From Lepturacanthus savala (taxonomy: Eukaryota > Chordata > Actinopteri > Scombriformes > Trichiuridae), in contig CM060473.1 in the NCBI GenBank assembly GCA_030544235.1, positions 27,182,698-27,246,697 of the forward strand: a stretch of 64,000 nucleotides of DNA. The letters are read 5' to 3'. Every line of letters starts with the position of its first letter. The first letter of the stretch is position 1. Shown here one piece after another: positions 41,792 to 54,660 of this stretch. The translations under genes were made by a program, and so were the position numbers. The notes under the pieces were generated by a model that had not been told where the DNA came from, did not search any database, and saw only the letters and a list, made by a program, of their open reading frames with translations.

Positions 41792-43034
41792 TGCAGAAAA
41801 ACCCCCACACACACACACACCAACACCTGCTGCCGTCACAGGTCTCATCACCAAACGTTGTGTCTTTCATTTGATGCGTCAACGCTGTGTTTTCTCTGGT
41901 GGAAACCTGCAGCTTCTAATGCCATCTGTTCAGGAACAGCCGTCTGGTTTCTCCAGACTTTGCCTTCAGTTGTTGTTTGTCGTTGCTGTGCACATTGTAT
42001 TTGTATTTTTTATTTGTGACCTTTTCACTCCCCTCCCGTTGTTTCTCGTATCTTTGTCCGTTCTCAGGTGTGGACAGAACAGGGAGCCGACACCTCGCGT
42101 TAGACAATACTCAAGGATCCATGGCCACGTAGAGTTTAAACAGCTTTGTAGAGGAAATTCACGGCTTAAAACTCTGCAGATTACATTCAAATGACTGAAA
42201 AGGTGCATGAAGACTTGACACAGACGGATAGGATCATTAGTTTAGTTGTGGAACATGTTTAATGCATTTTATTCTCATATTTCCAATGAAGACATCAGTA
42301 TTTTCAACAGTCGCTGTTAATGGAGACAGTGATGCTGCAGTGACTCTAGTGGTTTGTAAATTCAGAGTAGAATTACACACAGTACGTACTGTAATATGCA
42401 AAGAGCAGCCCCACTGATGCAGCAATGGGAGTCAGATCCTCGGCCTTTAAATACATTTAAATAGATTGAAATAGAACCAGTAACATCCAGAGATGTCTCT
42501 CCTGCAGGAGAAAACACACCTTTATGGGATTTAATGGGCCTTAATCTAATCCCTGATTTACACAGCGTCAAATTAAACCGGTAAATGTGAGAATTCACCA
42601 GTATATTTGTTTTAATTCTACTTTTAATCATCAGTATTAACATATTTGACTCCTCACATGATGTTTATCACAGAAACAAGAACGACTCAACATGGAAATA
42701 ATCTGAAATGGGATCAGAAACTCTACTATGTAGAGTTACTACTGTACATGGCTTAGTATTATACTATTACTAGTATATATATATGTGTGTATATATACTC
42801 ATATACATTCACTCTCTTAAATTGCAGCCGTTTGCTGAAGTCAATTAAGTTGATTTTTCCCTAATTAAAGTAAACACAGCAGCCATATTGACAGAAAACC
42901 ACAGAATTATTAACATTTTTGCAGATTTATTAAAAAATAAAAACTAAAATAACACATGACCAACAACAATTTCATGTTTTGTGTCAATATGGGGAATATA
43001 ATGGACATTAATGAGAAATAAAATGATAGTAAAT

Positions 43035-43076
<42 letters not shown>

Positions 43077-44490
43077 AACTACTGGTATAATACAAAGCCG
43101 ACATGTTAAATATCACTGTGATGTGATATTTTCATTAATTTCCATATTTGACGCTTTATTTTTTGTGTGTTTCTGATTTTTAACCGTGTGTTTTTTTGTT
43201 TTTTCTCTCCCGCTCACGTCCTCCCTGACTGATCCCGGTGATTAGCTGATATTGATTAGTGATTAGCTGATATTAGCTGGTGATTCTAGTCGTGTTTGAC
43301 CTCTGATGACCCTTTGTACCTTAGCGTAGGACGGTGTAAACTGCTGTAGCTGTAACCTCAGTGTGTGTGTGTGTGTCTATAACCAGTTTTTGTGCGTGTG
43401 TGTGTTTTTATGGAAGTGTGTGTGTTTTTGGGGATGTGTGTGTGTGTGTGTGTAGCTAGCGGTGGCAGAGAATGCAGAGTGTTTGCATGGTTTGCTGCTG
43501 AACATACTGTACATTCCGGTACTGTGAATTTTGTGCCGTACAAAGTGCTGTTTTCGACTCCTCTTTGTCATAATCGTGACTGTGAAAATTGTTAGAAAAA
43601 CATTTTAAGGACAGTATAAAAATCTATCTTCAGTGTCAACGTTAGGTGAAGAAAACGCAGGATAGTTACAGAAATCTGAATTATTTGAATCATTTCTTAG
43701 TGCATTTATGTATTTTCTTTATTTAGGAATAAATAAAATATACCTGATGTTTGTTTAGAGTAAAAAAAATCAAAGATTAAGATTGTATTGTTAGCTAATT
43801 TAGATCCAATCAGTACTGCAGTTAGAAAAGATGCTCTGTCTGTTTTGTTGTGTGGCTAAAATAGAAGAATATGTATTTAAATGCTGATAAAAACCCTACA
43901 TAGAAGACAATCTATGCCACAAAGTTTATTATAAATTATGTATTTATTTTCTTATTTACCTGTTAAATGAGCCTGAATTCTGCTGGCCAGTGAGGGAGCA
44001 TTATTTCAATGGATTTATCAAAAGATTCTATAGATTATTGATAGTTATTTTTCTTTTTTTCTATGTGGATCTATGCTGAGCGAGCTTGATTTCTCCAGTT
44101 TTGCATTTTTAGCAGATTTGACTCCGACGTCGCTTTTATTGTCTGATGTGTAGACAGTTTATTCTACATGTGTTTGTATAATCGTGAATGGAATTGACCC
44201 AAATATAAGAAAAATATACAGCAACCTCGTGAGATATTTAACTGATTTGTTGGCAAATGATGATTTAAAAGCATCTATTTAGTGAAGTAAGAAGGATTTT
44301 ATTTTATTTTACTTTTTAAAGGGTTGCTTGCTTTGTTCTGAACCCAAAAACAAACTGTCCAAAGAAATAATATAATCCCCTTTCAACCTTTTTTTGCTGT
44401 CTGTCTGTTTCCTGAGTCGAGTTATTATCGTTGCCAAAGCATAAAAGTGAAATATTTATTTGTCTGCTGAAATAAATCCACCTGTCTGGG
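41792..44490 (+). other. inpp5j: Probable inpp5j 3' UTR and transcript end
   Basis: Follows the TGA at 41789-41791. It is largely non-repetitive with (AT)n at about 43040-43068 and interrupted GT runs at 43360-43455. Candidate polyadenylation signals are AATAAATAAA at 43728-43737 and AATAAA at 44471-44476, the latter followed by a GT-rich stretch. Which is used cannot be decided from sequence. Several open frames here lack support. Confidence 0.5.
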
Positions 44491-44554
44491 TCTGGTTGTA
44501 CTATTAGGAATTAATATTGTACCTGAAACACATCAAGTTTTAAGAGATGCTTAA

Positions 44555-44779
44555 CCCTTTATTGAAGTATTACTTTGAAAATGACCTAAATCAAATAATA
44601 TTTGCATATTAAATGTAAAAAAAAGTCAAATGTCCACCAGCAATAGGGATATCCTGGTCATGTGACCTCATAAATTGGATGTCCTTCAAAATAAAAGCCC
44701 CCTTTTCACACCTAAATGTAAAAACAGATTTTATACCACAGCTTTTTAGAAAAAAAAGCAGATAAAGTACAATAGAGGG
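44555..44779 (+). mobile_element. TTAA-flanked nonautonomous element, family T3, internally deleted
   Basis: TTAA at 44551-44554 and 44780-44783 bracket 225 bp. The ends are CCCTTTATTG on the left and, read inward from the right, CCCTCTATTG. The internal words TTCAAAATAAAAGCCC and CACAGCTTTTTAGAAA match the copies at 13055-13470 and 60295-60755. It is shorter than those, so part of the middle is missing. Confidence 0.65.
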
Positions 44780-44839
44780 TTAAACCTTCACATAAATACG
44801 TGGTAATTGATATTGACCTTTGACCAGTCATGATGAAGG

Positions 44840-47635
44840 TCATGCAACAACATGCATTATCTCCACTTCTGCAGAAAAAGCGAACTTCTTGTAACGTTTA
44901 GCAGCAGCAGAGCTGATTCCTGTGTCTGCGGCTGCACAGTCAGCTGCTGCAGCTCTGAGGTGGCCCGAGGGTCGGCGTCTCTTTGCTATTTTCAGGACTT
45001 TCGGGACACGTGTGGCAGCGACTACAGCAACATCCTGCAGGAAGCAACAGCAGGTGCGTCTTGCATCATCCTTTTTACTCTCTGACAGAAAGAGAGTGTC
45101 CAGCCTGCAAATTCATGGTGACAACGACACTTTCTGATGCAACACTGCTCAGGGATTGATCTGCTGGTTGTGGTGACTCTAAACACCACAAACCGAGCAG
45201 GAATCACTACATTATTACAATATTAGACTAAAACCAATGAGATTAACAACTCTAATTATTCTGTAATGCCAGAAATGTGCAGGGATTGTATTTTATTGCT
45301 TAGATTTTCTATATATTCTCTATAATCACTTAAGCCCCAGGTTTATTTATCAGTTTTCCTGCTATAAATGATAATAAATGTTGAATATCTCTACAAACAC
45401 AAAGGTTATTGTAGTTAAACCTGGAATAAAATAAATCTACTACATGTTCAGTGACTATAGAAGAGTCAGAATCTATTTATGTTGCTGTTATAGAGACAAT
45501 AAAGTTAGAATATTGAAAAAATCTTAACATGAATTATATTTAGAATATTGCAAAAAAGGGTGTTTCATTACAGATAAAATACTTTATAATAATAATATTG
45601 TTTTTATCTCATATTTCTGTCTTTTATCTCATAAAATTGTCAGTTTATCTCATATTTATTTAATTTCAGCTCACATTTTTGACATTTTATTAAGAATATT
45701 GCTAAATAATGTTGTAAATTTGTGTTTTACTATGGATAAAAATGCTTTATTTAAAACTTAAAACAAGACCAAACTGACCCAAATCAGGAAAAAAACATGA
45801 AGATAACTAAATTATCTGCAATGCAAAGTTCAATAATTAATCAGATAAGAGGTCAAAGGTCAATTATCAGTCCATAAAATCCTCTAAATCCACTGAGGAT
45901 CATCCAGAACATGTAGAATATATAGTGATAGATGTTTATTATTAAATAATCCCACAAACAGCTCAAATCTGCATTAAATATGTAAATAGTCTCTACTACT
46001 GATATTCTATTAAACTATTGTCTTATTGTATTGATGATGTGGATATTGATGATATATATTGATGCTGGAACAGTAACATTGGCTTTAATACAGATAAAAC
46101 ACTTTATTTCGATGTTTTTATGAATAAAAGTCATTTCTGCTGCTGGATCAGCAGGTTTTAGGATTTGAATGATGCTTGATATTTAACCTTTACTCCACTG
46201 ATATGGTGTAATATAGAATATGAATGTTCCCATTGTTCTTTATCTTACATGAGGGTAATGATAATTAACCTTCACGCTGACTAATTATTGATCAGTATTG
46301 ATTAGTCAACATGTTATGGCTCCTCATGGGGTCAGTGTGACTGATGTAACATCAGGCTGGGATTAAAACATCCTGCTCTACAGATGCTGTGTCACTGCAA
46401 CATGAAACCCTGCGTTATCTCTGAAATACCTCAGTAACGACATGATTAACGTGCCAGTCGGCAAATATTTAGATGACGGGCAGGAAAAATATGTTGTTTT
46501 GGTGAATCCGTTTTCGGAATCTCCACAAATTCTGGGTAAATCTCTGTTTTGGCAAAAAAAACCCCATTAAAACCAGCACTTTAGAGGGAATTTAATGTTC
46601 CCAGAATTAAATTACAAAACTGAAACTAAGCTTATAGGAAGAGACAAGGCTTTGGATCATTTTTATGCAGAAAATAGCATTTTAATGACTGTTATAGCTG
46701 CTGTTTGCACAAATAAACAAAAGCCTATTCATCCCATTACTCCATAGATGTGAATGATTAATTATATATATATATACGTGTGTGTATCATCATAATAATC
46801 TAAATAAAATGACTCTTTCTGGGAGGGTTTGTCTTCATATGACAGGAAACACTTACAAATTGTATTTATTTTGCCTAAAACTCGTCTACTACTATTATTC
46901 TTTTTATTTTAAGTATAAAATGACATTCATAGACTTAATGGGCTTCAGTGGGTTAATGAAAGGCACCTGCAGCCCACTGAGGCACAACATGTCCACTATC
47001 ACAGCTTTTGATTATATTACACAATAGAGCCTGGAGGAGAAGAGGGAGACGGAGCTTTTTGAGTAAATTCTAATGAAGTTCTGATGAAAGACAGAGTCCC
47101 GGGGCTCTGTTCCCCTCCACTGTCTCTGTGCTATTGTAGTCAACGTATTCTGCAGGTTTATCTGGTTGTTTCTGCAGAGAGCTGCATGTTCTGATGCTTC
47201 TCCTGATAGTCGTGAATACCCCAACCGTCTATGTTCGAAGTCTTTTTTCATAAAAACAAAAGCCCTTTTTTGTCAAACTGCTCTGGTGAGTATGTAAATC
47301 TAGAGCTGAACAAGTCTTGCAAGTGTTTAAAAACCACAAAACACGAAAGGGAAACCAATGGATGTTAAACATGACAAGCGTCAGGTGTCGAACATTCCTG
47401 AGATATCAGATCTGTGCAGGAATCACATGATCGGGGCTTAAGTTTTCATGTTCTTATTTGGAAAGTAAAGTCCTGTCTGTTGGCTGTTTTAAAATGAGCT
47501 ATTTTAGGTTTAGGGGTGGAATTTAATTTAAATGTTAAATTGATGGTAAGAAGATTAGGTTTATGTTGGAGTAATGACTGAGGTAAGACATGCAGCAGCC
47601 ATGGTATCAATTAGGGGGATTAGGTACAAGGGAAG

Positions 47636-47698
<63 letters not shown>

Positions 47699-48430
47699 AA
47701 CAACTCTGCTGTAAAGCTCTAATGCAGCAAACTAATTAACTGTATGTCAAAAATGTCTTTTTTATTTAGATAATAATGCACACTAGTATAATTAAAAAGT
47801 AAAAATATTGAGTAAATGAGACAAAAATTGCCAAAGAGTAATATAGAATTGAAAAACTATAGTTTTATTTTATTCATTCCAGAATAAAAGTCAGAATTCA
47901 GACTTTATTCAATGAATTAATAATTATAAGAATAATTGTAAAAATCCCTTATTTTATTTTTTTCAGATCTAAGAAATAAAAATCTGAATTTAATTCCAGA
48001 ATTCTGAACAAAAACAAAAAAATACTATTTTTTTTTCCAATTGTTAGAAAAAATATAAATTTAATTCCAGAATTCTATATTAAAATCAGATTTCTGACTC
48101 TTTTTTTTCAAACAAAAAACCAAAATAAAAAATATATATATCCTTTAAATTTCTTTTCAGTTCTAAGAAAAAAAATTCTAAATTCTGATGTTTTTTTAGA
48201 TTGAATAAAAAAAGAAATAGCCCTTTTTTCTAGGTAATAAAAGAATAAACAATAATCTTTGTTAATATTATTAAATACTACAAAAAAGATGTAGATAATA
48301 ATAGAATAACAATAGAAAATAATAAATAAGTATATAATATTATAAAAATCCAATATAAAAACAGTAAATAGCAGCCAGACTAAATAGAGGAGGTGCTGAC
48401 TGAACACGGTTTCATAACATTTCCACTGAA
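44840..48430. other. Intergenic interval between inpp5j and mat2a
   Basis: 44850-45170 is a GC-richer patch with a possible small exon (acceptor-like TATTTTCAG before 44996, donor-like CAG|GTGCGT after 45053), but no gene model supports it. 45335-45480 repeats the element at 36420-36560. 46630-46850 shares words (GCAGAAAATAGCATTTTA, AAATAAAATGACTCTTTCTG) with 50060-50180 in mat2a intron 1. 47649-47697 is (GT)n. 47760-48360 is A/T-rich low complexity with AATTCCAGAATTCT words that recur at 49090-49390. Confidence 0.5.
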
Positions 48431-48460
48431 TGGTTGGTGCCACCCGATCCTGCTACAGCA

Positions 48461-48575
48461 CCCCGCCCCCCCTCCCCCTATAGGCTCAGTGGTACGGTCC
48501 ACCTCCCGGTGACGTCACCGCGTCTGACTTGAGAGGATAAATACCGGAGCTCTGCGCCATGAGGCTCACGCTGGA
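48461..48575 (+). promoter_or_regulatory. mat2a: mat2a core promoter
   Basis: In order: a GC/CT box CCCCGCCCCCCCTCCCCC at 48461-48478 (Sp/KLF type), a perfect palindromic CRE TGACGTCA at 48510-48517, and a TATA-like GATAAATA at 48536-48543. This spacing predicts transcription start near 48565-48575 and a 5' UTR of about 155-165 nt in exon 1. The elements are read from sequence; their use is inference from known factor sites. Confidence 0.65.
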
Positions 48576-48729
48576 AGGACCAACACACCGAGAGGGCAGG
48601 GCGCCGCTTGTCATTACAGCATAAAAAAGCCGCAAAACAACAAAAAAAACAACACCCAGCGAGATATTCACATCCCAACGTTTCTTATTTTTTTTTAAAC
48701 GTCAAGTATTTTACCAGTCGCCGCTAAAG

Positions 48730-51700
48730 ATGATGAACGGACAGATGAACGGCTTCCATAACTCCCTCATTGACGAGGACTGCTTCTTGTTCACCTCGGA
48801 GTCGGTCGGAGAAGGACACCCCGGTAAGAGCCGCTCACCGGCCGCCACCGTCACCCTGAATAAGCCGGTTAACGTCACGATGTTGTCCATCCTTTTTATG
48901 ACGGTTTTTAATTGCTTGCACAAAAACGTACATTTTTTAAAGCGTCTTAAGACGCCACTGGAATCTCCTTCGGCCTGGAGCCGGCCCGGTGTTCCGGTTT
49001 AAAAAGTGACCGTGTTAACTGGTGACTTCCGGCCTGTTGCCCGTGGTGACGGCAGCTGTTTTTTTTTTTATTTCTGACAGAAAAATCTGAATTTAATTCC
49101 AGAATTCTAAGATTAAAGTCAGATTTCTGACTTTTTTGGCGACAAGAATGAATTTCTTTTCAGTTCAGAGAAAAAGAAATCAGATTTTATTTCTTTTGGA
49201 ACAAAAAATACCCCTTATTTTGTTTTTAGTTATGAGAAAAAAATCTTAATTTAATTCCAGAATTCCGATATTAAAGTCAAGACTTAACTTTTTCTTTTTA
49301 ACAAAAAAACATTTTTAATTTCTTCTCAGTTCTGGAAAAAAGTCAAAATCCTGATTATTTTTTTTTTCTCAGAATTCTGTTTATTTTTTCTAGAATAAAT
49401 AAAAACATTTCTTACAAAACAAGTTTTATTGTTTATAATAAAAATACTTTTCTGTAAAAAATAAGAATAACTAATTGTATTCAAATCAATTTTAAAATGC
49501 ATAATTATCCGTATTTAATAATACAACATTACATTATTTATTTATATTTAATATGTTTAATATCAACGTCCTATTTGTTTCTTGATGGTGTTTAATTTAC
49601 GTAACTTAGATTAATTTAAAATAGTTTTAGGGTTTTTTTTTCCGGTTGGAGGTCACCAGTTAACACGGTCACCTTTTACACCGTAACACCGGCGGCAGGA
49701 ACACGCTGCTACCCGCTAACGTCGCGTGCTCGCCGGCCATTGATCTGTAACAGCCGGCTGTCTCCGCATCAGACGCACGTGGATAAACCTTAAGACGCCA
49801 TTCTCATGTTAACATAACGTTATAATCTCTTCCTGAGCAGCAGCTGCAGCGACTCTATTATTTTACCGGCGTTGCTGTATTATAATGGCGTTATTGACCG
49901 GGTTTAAGTCAGTTGGAAGTTTGTCATGCACGTCTTCCGGTCCACGGTTATCTGCGCGCGCTCTGCTGCACCACATGTGCAAATGATGAAATGGCGACGG
50001 CTGAAGTTGCAGCCACTCCCACCAGCCTCTATTTTTTTCATTTTATGCTCTTTTTCTTTGCAGAAAATAGCATTTTATAGTTGCCGCTTGCACAAAAATG
50101 CCCATAAATCATGTTTAACCCATGCACAAAATTCCTTTTTTGGGGATCTAAATAAAATGACTCTTTCTGGGAGTGTGTGTCTGCACAGCTTTACCCCTGG
50201 GTTCCTTATTTTTATTTTATTTTCCCCCACAGATAAGATCTGTGATCAGATCAGCGACGCCGTCCTGGACGCCCATCTCAAGCAGGATCCCGATGCCAAA
50301 GTTGCATGTGGTAAGGACCCTTTTTAATCATTTCCTCCTGTTTTCATGCTCTAAATCAGATTGTTGATTAAAAATATAAACGTCTCTTTGCAGAAACCGT
50401 TGCCAAGACCGGGATGATCCTGCTGGCGGGCGAGGTGACGTCCAGGGCCACCGTGGACTATCAGAAAGTTGTGCGTGACACTATTCGCCAGATTGGATAC
50501 GACGACTCCTCCAAAGGTTTCTGTCATGGACGCTTATGCATTTAAATGCAGCTGCAATTATTAATCTATTAACTATTCTAATAATCAGAATCCTGCATTT
50601 AAAATATCCAGACTTGGTGTATTTACAAATAACTTGCTGTTGACATACTGACTAAATGAGATTATATTACTGTACAACCATATATTTGATATAAAAAAGA
50701 GTTAAATAATTAGATTTTCATAGTATGAACTTGACTATACATGGAAACAAGGATGAATGCATCAATAAAGTTTTTCTATTTAATTATAACATAGATTTTA
50801 GTCATTTAAGAAGAAAACGTATAAGTTTTGGTTTTCTATAATTAACAGATTCACATTTTATGAACCAAACTACTAATCAATTATTGTTTCAATAACTGAT
50901 AGATGAATCAATTATTGACATAGTTGAAAAAAGACAAAGTATAATAGTAAAATGATAAAAAATGCATGAAATGGGAGACTCAAAGTTCCAATACAGTGCA
51001 AAATATTATTAAACTTGAGTTTAATCAAGTGTCTAGCGTTAGAAATGACTCGTGCATTGAAATCTTCAGCTTTTTGAAACGCTGATTGACATTTTTCACC
51101 ATTTTTATGAACCAAACTGGTCAGATCAGCTGTTTTAGTCCAGTTTATTAATGGTTTTTATCTGTTTCTCCGCAGGCTTCGACTATAAGACCTGTAACGT
51201 GCTGGTGGCCTTGGAGCAGCAGTCCCCTGACATCGCCCAGGGCGTCCACGTCGACCGCAACGAGGAGGACATCGGAGCCGGCGACCAGGTCCGTCTGACG
51301 CCATAGACCTCACTAAAATAACACTTCTGCTATGTTCTGGCATCTGACCAGCTGGTTTCTCGTGTTCCAGGGCCTGATGTTTGGGTACGCCACCGACGAG
51401 ACGGAGGAGTGCATGCCTCTGACCATCGTCCTCGCCCACAAGCTCAACGCCAAACTGGCCGAGCTGCGGCGTAACGGCATCCTGCCGTGGCTCCGCCCAG
51501 ACTCTAAGACTCAGGTACAGGTGGAGTTTGATTACTGCGGTGGCCACATTCAGCCTTTTTATCCTGGATGCTATAAAAACGATTAATAATCATTGTTACC
51601 CACTGATAGATCAACATATGGAGCTACAGCAGTTAGTCGATTAGTTGAATAGTTGCAGCTATTGGTGAAAACATCAAAGCTGCAACGTATTTTATTATTT

Positions 51701-54602
51701 ATCAACTATTTTGAGAATCAATTAATTTCAATCATATTTTCTCTGGTTCCTGCTACTTAAATCTGATTTTATTTAAGAAAATAAGAGAAAATATTACATT
51801 TTTTGATTAAAAACGTGATAAAATCTTCCCAAAGTGAGATAAAAATTCACAAATATAAGATAAAAATGCAGCATTGTTCTATATGGTTCTTTATTGTATT
51901 TGCATTGCAGGTTTTTACCAGTATATTTTATTTTTATACTCTGAGTAGTTTTAAAACCAGCACTTTTAAGCTTTTACTGGAGTAAAATCAACATTTTGCA
52001 CCTTTTGACTCAAAGAACTAATTGATTGATTGGTTAATCCAAGTCCTCTATGCATTAAAATGCATTAACTATCTGCATGAAGATCCTCAATCATGCATTT
52101 ATTTAAACTTCCCTGTGCAGGTGACGGTCCAGTACCGCCAGGACCGCGGCGCCATGCTTCCGGTGCGCGTTCACACCATCGTCATCTCGGTGCAGCACGA
52201 CGAGGACATCTGTCTGGAGGAGATGAGGGACGCCCTGAAGGAGAAGGTCATCAAGGCCGTGGTGCCCTGCATCTACCTGGACGACGACACCATCTACCAC
52301 CTGCAGCCCAGCGGCCGCTTCGTCATCGGCGGCCCACAGGTGAGCTCCACACAGAGGATTCCGCCCGGACTCCAGATAGAACTCCTCCGGTTCCGTTCTG
52401 AAGCTCTGGTCGTCTTGTTTCCAGGGCGACGCCGGCCTGACGGGGCGTAAAATCATCGTGGACACCTACGGCGGCTGGGGGGCTCACGGCGGCGGCGCCT
52501 TCTCTGGTAAAGATTACACCAAAGTGGACCGGTCCGCCGCTTACGCTGCCCGCTGGGTCGCCAAGTCTCTGGTGAAGGCTGAACTCTGCAGGAGGGTCCT
52601 GGTCCAGGTCAGTGACAGGGAGAGGAGGAATAAAATAAAAAGGGTCTAAAGGACACTACAATAAATTAGGGATATTATTTACACGAGTGCTTTTCCTATT
52701 TAAAATAAACATTCCCTTTATTACTAATAATGAACAAGAGGAAGCATAATTTTTATTTAATATTTATTACATCAAAAATGAGTCTCTCACTCATTTATTG
52801 TGAGTAGTGTGCATGTTTAAAAAGGAGCAGGAAGAAATTTACACTTATTAGATCCTACATCTCAGAATAATTAATAAAAGCATACACACTTTTTTAAATA
52901 ATAAAATATATGGGGTAATGTTAAAATTTCTGGTAACTTGGTATAAGATAGTTTAACTCTCTTTAAAGGGTTTAAAAACAAGTATTTTTATATTCTAGCT
53001 GTGTTAAATATTTAAAAATGATCCTTTTTTTGATGTTTTGTGTGACTTAGTGAAGAAAATAAGGTACAAATTGACTTTAAAATGACATGAAACCAACATG
53101 AATGATTGTAAAACTGTATTTTAAAAGGTTTTGCTAATAATATTCATTAATATAAATCATATTTTTAGAGAAGAGGTTTTCTGTTTAATGTTTTCCCTCC
53201 ATGTGATTTAACACCTCTAAATGTGCTGCATCAGGTGTCGTATGCCATCGGCGTGGCCCACCCTCTGTCCATTTCCATCTTCCACTACGGGACGTCCCAT
53301 AAGAGCGAGCGGGAGCTGCTGGACATCGTCAAGAACAACTTTGACCTTCGACCTGGCGTCATTGTCAGGTAACGTCTGGAATCAGCAGCCACTGCTTCTC
53401 ACTAACAGCAGCTCCTGGCTCCTGTTTGCTTTTTACTGCTGAGCGTTTAGAGTCGAGTCTGTTGTTGCAGTAATTATAAGGTTGCATGTGGGGGAATTGC
53501 AGCCAGACGCCTGATTTTTAGCATAAATGAAGCCTCGTAGCTCATAGTCGGCTCCAGTGTCGTCTAATTAAACCCACCAGTAACTACAGCTGCTCCAAAT
53601 GAAAAATCTAGAACTAATGAACAACCTGAACATGTTTTTAAGGCTTTAAAATGTTTCCCGTCACGTGATGTCCTCGACTTTGTGAATTTACCCGAAGGTC
53701 TAAAGGAAATGAACACAAATCAAATAGAATTAAAGATCCTAAAGTTGGAGTTTAATAGTTAAGTTTTCTTGTTTTATAATAAAATACTGAGTGAAAATAC
53801 AGTTAAAGTTCTTTAAAAAGTGAGATATAAATTCACAAATATAAGATAAAAATGCAGCATTATTATATACGGTTCTTTATTGTATTTGTAGTTAGTAGTA
53901 GTTCTGAAACCAGAACTTTTAAGCTTTTACTGCAGTAAAAAGCTTAAGTTGATGTTTGGATAAAATGCTTTGATTTTTATAATCTAACTTAATTGATCCT
54001 AAATTATTAGATCCTAAAGTGGGAGCACAGTTTAATTAAGTTTTAAATAAGTTATTGTTCTTAAAAGGCAAATTCACATTTATTGGTATAAAATGTTCCC
54101 TCCCAGTGTAATAATCAATGTATACATCAATTTAATCCTCTTTCTAGTTGTTAAAGTGATATTTTCTGCAGCGTAGAGAAAACAAAAAGAGGGGAAATAG
54201 ATATTTAACATGATAATTCATATAATTGTAGGCATGAGGAAGGAAACTCTGGGTTTAAATGGGTTAATAACTATATTTGTAGTTAACGGTTGAAGCTGCA
54301 GTCACAGGTTTACAGGGTAAGTGTCGAAGCTTCCAGCGTTTTTTTCTTCTTTTATCAGCGATCTGACAAACCGCCGACGTCTTTATGGTTTTATTGCCGG
54401 TGGCTGTTGACTTTCCCCACCGGCTACTGTGTGTGAGTGTGTGTGTGTGTGAACGCAGTGTGTGTGACTGCTGCTAAATATGTCGATTATGTATTCCAGG
54501 GAGCTGGATCTGAAGAAGCCCTTGTATCAGAGGACCGCGGCCTACGGCCACTTTGGCCGAGACTCCTTCCCATGGGAGCTGCCCAAAAAACTCAAATACT
54601 AA
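48730..54602 (+). CDS. mat2a: S-adenosylmethionine synthase (methionine adenosyltransferase, MAT2A type), 9 exons
   Basis: Exons: 48730-48823, 50233-50310, 50394-50516, 51176-51288, 51371-51514, 52121-52339, 52425-52607, 53235-53368 and 54500-54602. All introns are GT/AG with matching phases; the product is 396 aa against 395 for human MAT2A. It makes SAM from methionine and ATP in cytosol and nucleus as a homo-oligomer, usually with the MAT2B regulatory subunit. Active-site signatures are intact: GEGHPDK at 27-33, GAGDQG at 132-137, K182, F251, K266 and the P-loop-like GGGAFSGKD (279-287) with K290 and D292. The C-terminus SFPWELPKKLKY is typical. Two adjacent ATGs open the frame; the second matches the usual start MNGQ, so the first may add one Met. 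The 3' UTR hairpins identify MAT2A rather than liver-type MAT1A. Fish may carry two mat2a paralogs; which one this is cannot be told. The exon 3 donor (AAAG|GTTTCT) is weak. Regulation: CRE/TATA promoter, METTL16 hairpins and a probable detained last intron. Confidence 0.97.
48824..50232 (+). other. mat2a intron 1
   Basis: Starts GTAAGA and ends CCCCCACAG. CpG-richer at both ends (48824-49060 and 49670-49990), with A/T low-complexity and AATTCCAGAATTCT words between. 50035-50180 is a copy of the element also at about 46630-46850. Confidence 0.8.
53369..54499 (+). promoter_or_regulatory. mat2a: mat2a last intron (candidate detained intron)
   Basis: 1131 bp with a normal donor (AG|GTAACG) but a poor acceptor: the 25 bases before the AG are purine/mixed (AAATATGTCGATTATGTATTCCAG) without a long pyrimidine tract, preceded by an interrupted GT repeat (about 54429-54467). 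In mammals the homologous last intron of MAT2A is retained when SAM is plentiful and spliced through METTL16 bound to the first 3' UTR hairpin. The same logic is inferred here. Confidence 0.6.
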
Positions 54603-54625
54603 ACCTGTTAAGCTTTTCCCCCCAG

Positions 54626-54660
54626 GCTTGTTGGTGTATACTACAGAGAAGCCTCCAAGC
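54626..54660 (+). promoter_or_regulatory. mat2a: METTL16-type hairpin 1 of mat2a 3' UTR
   Basis: TACAGAGAA at 54642-54650, starting 40 nt after the stop codon. Outer stem GCTTG/CAAGC (54626-54630 with 54656-54660), then a 2x2 internal loop and GGT/GCC. In human MAT2A the equivalent stop-proximal hairpin controls splicing of the last intron. Confidence 0.8.

Noticed and set aside
52093..52465. Alternative frames (102 aa +, 120 aa -) overlapping mat2a exon 6
   Set aside because: Shadows of the conserved MAT coding exon, whose frame is fixed by matching exon phases and motifs.
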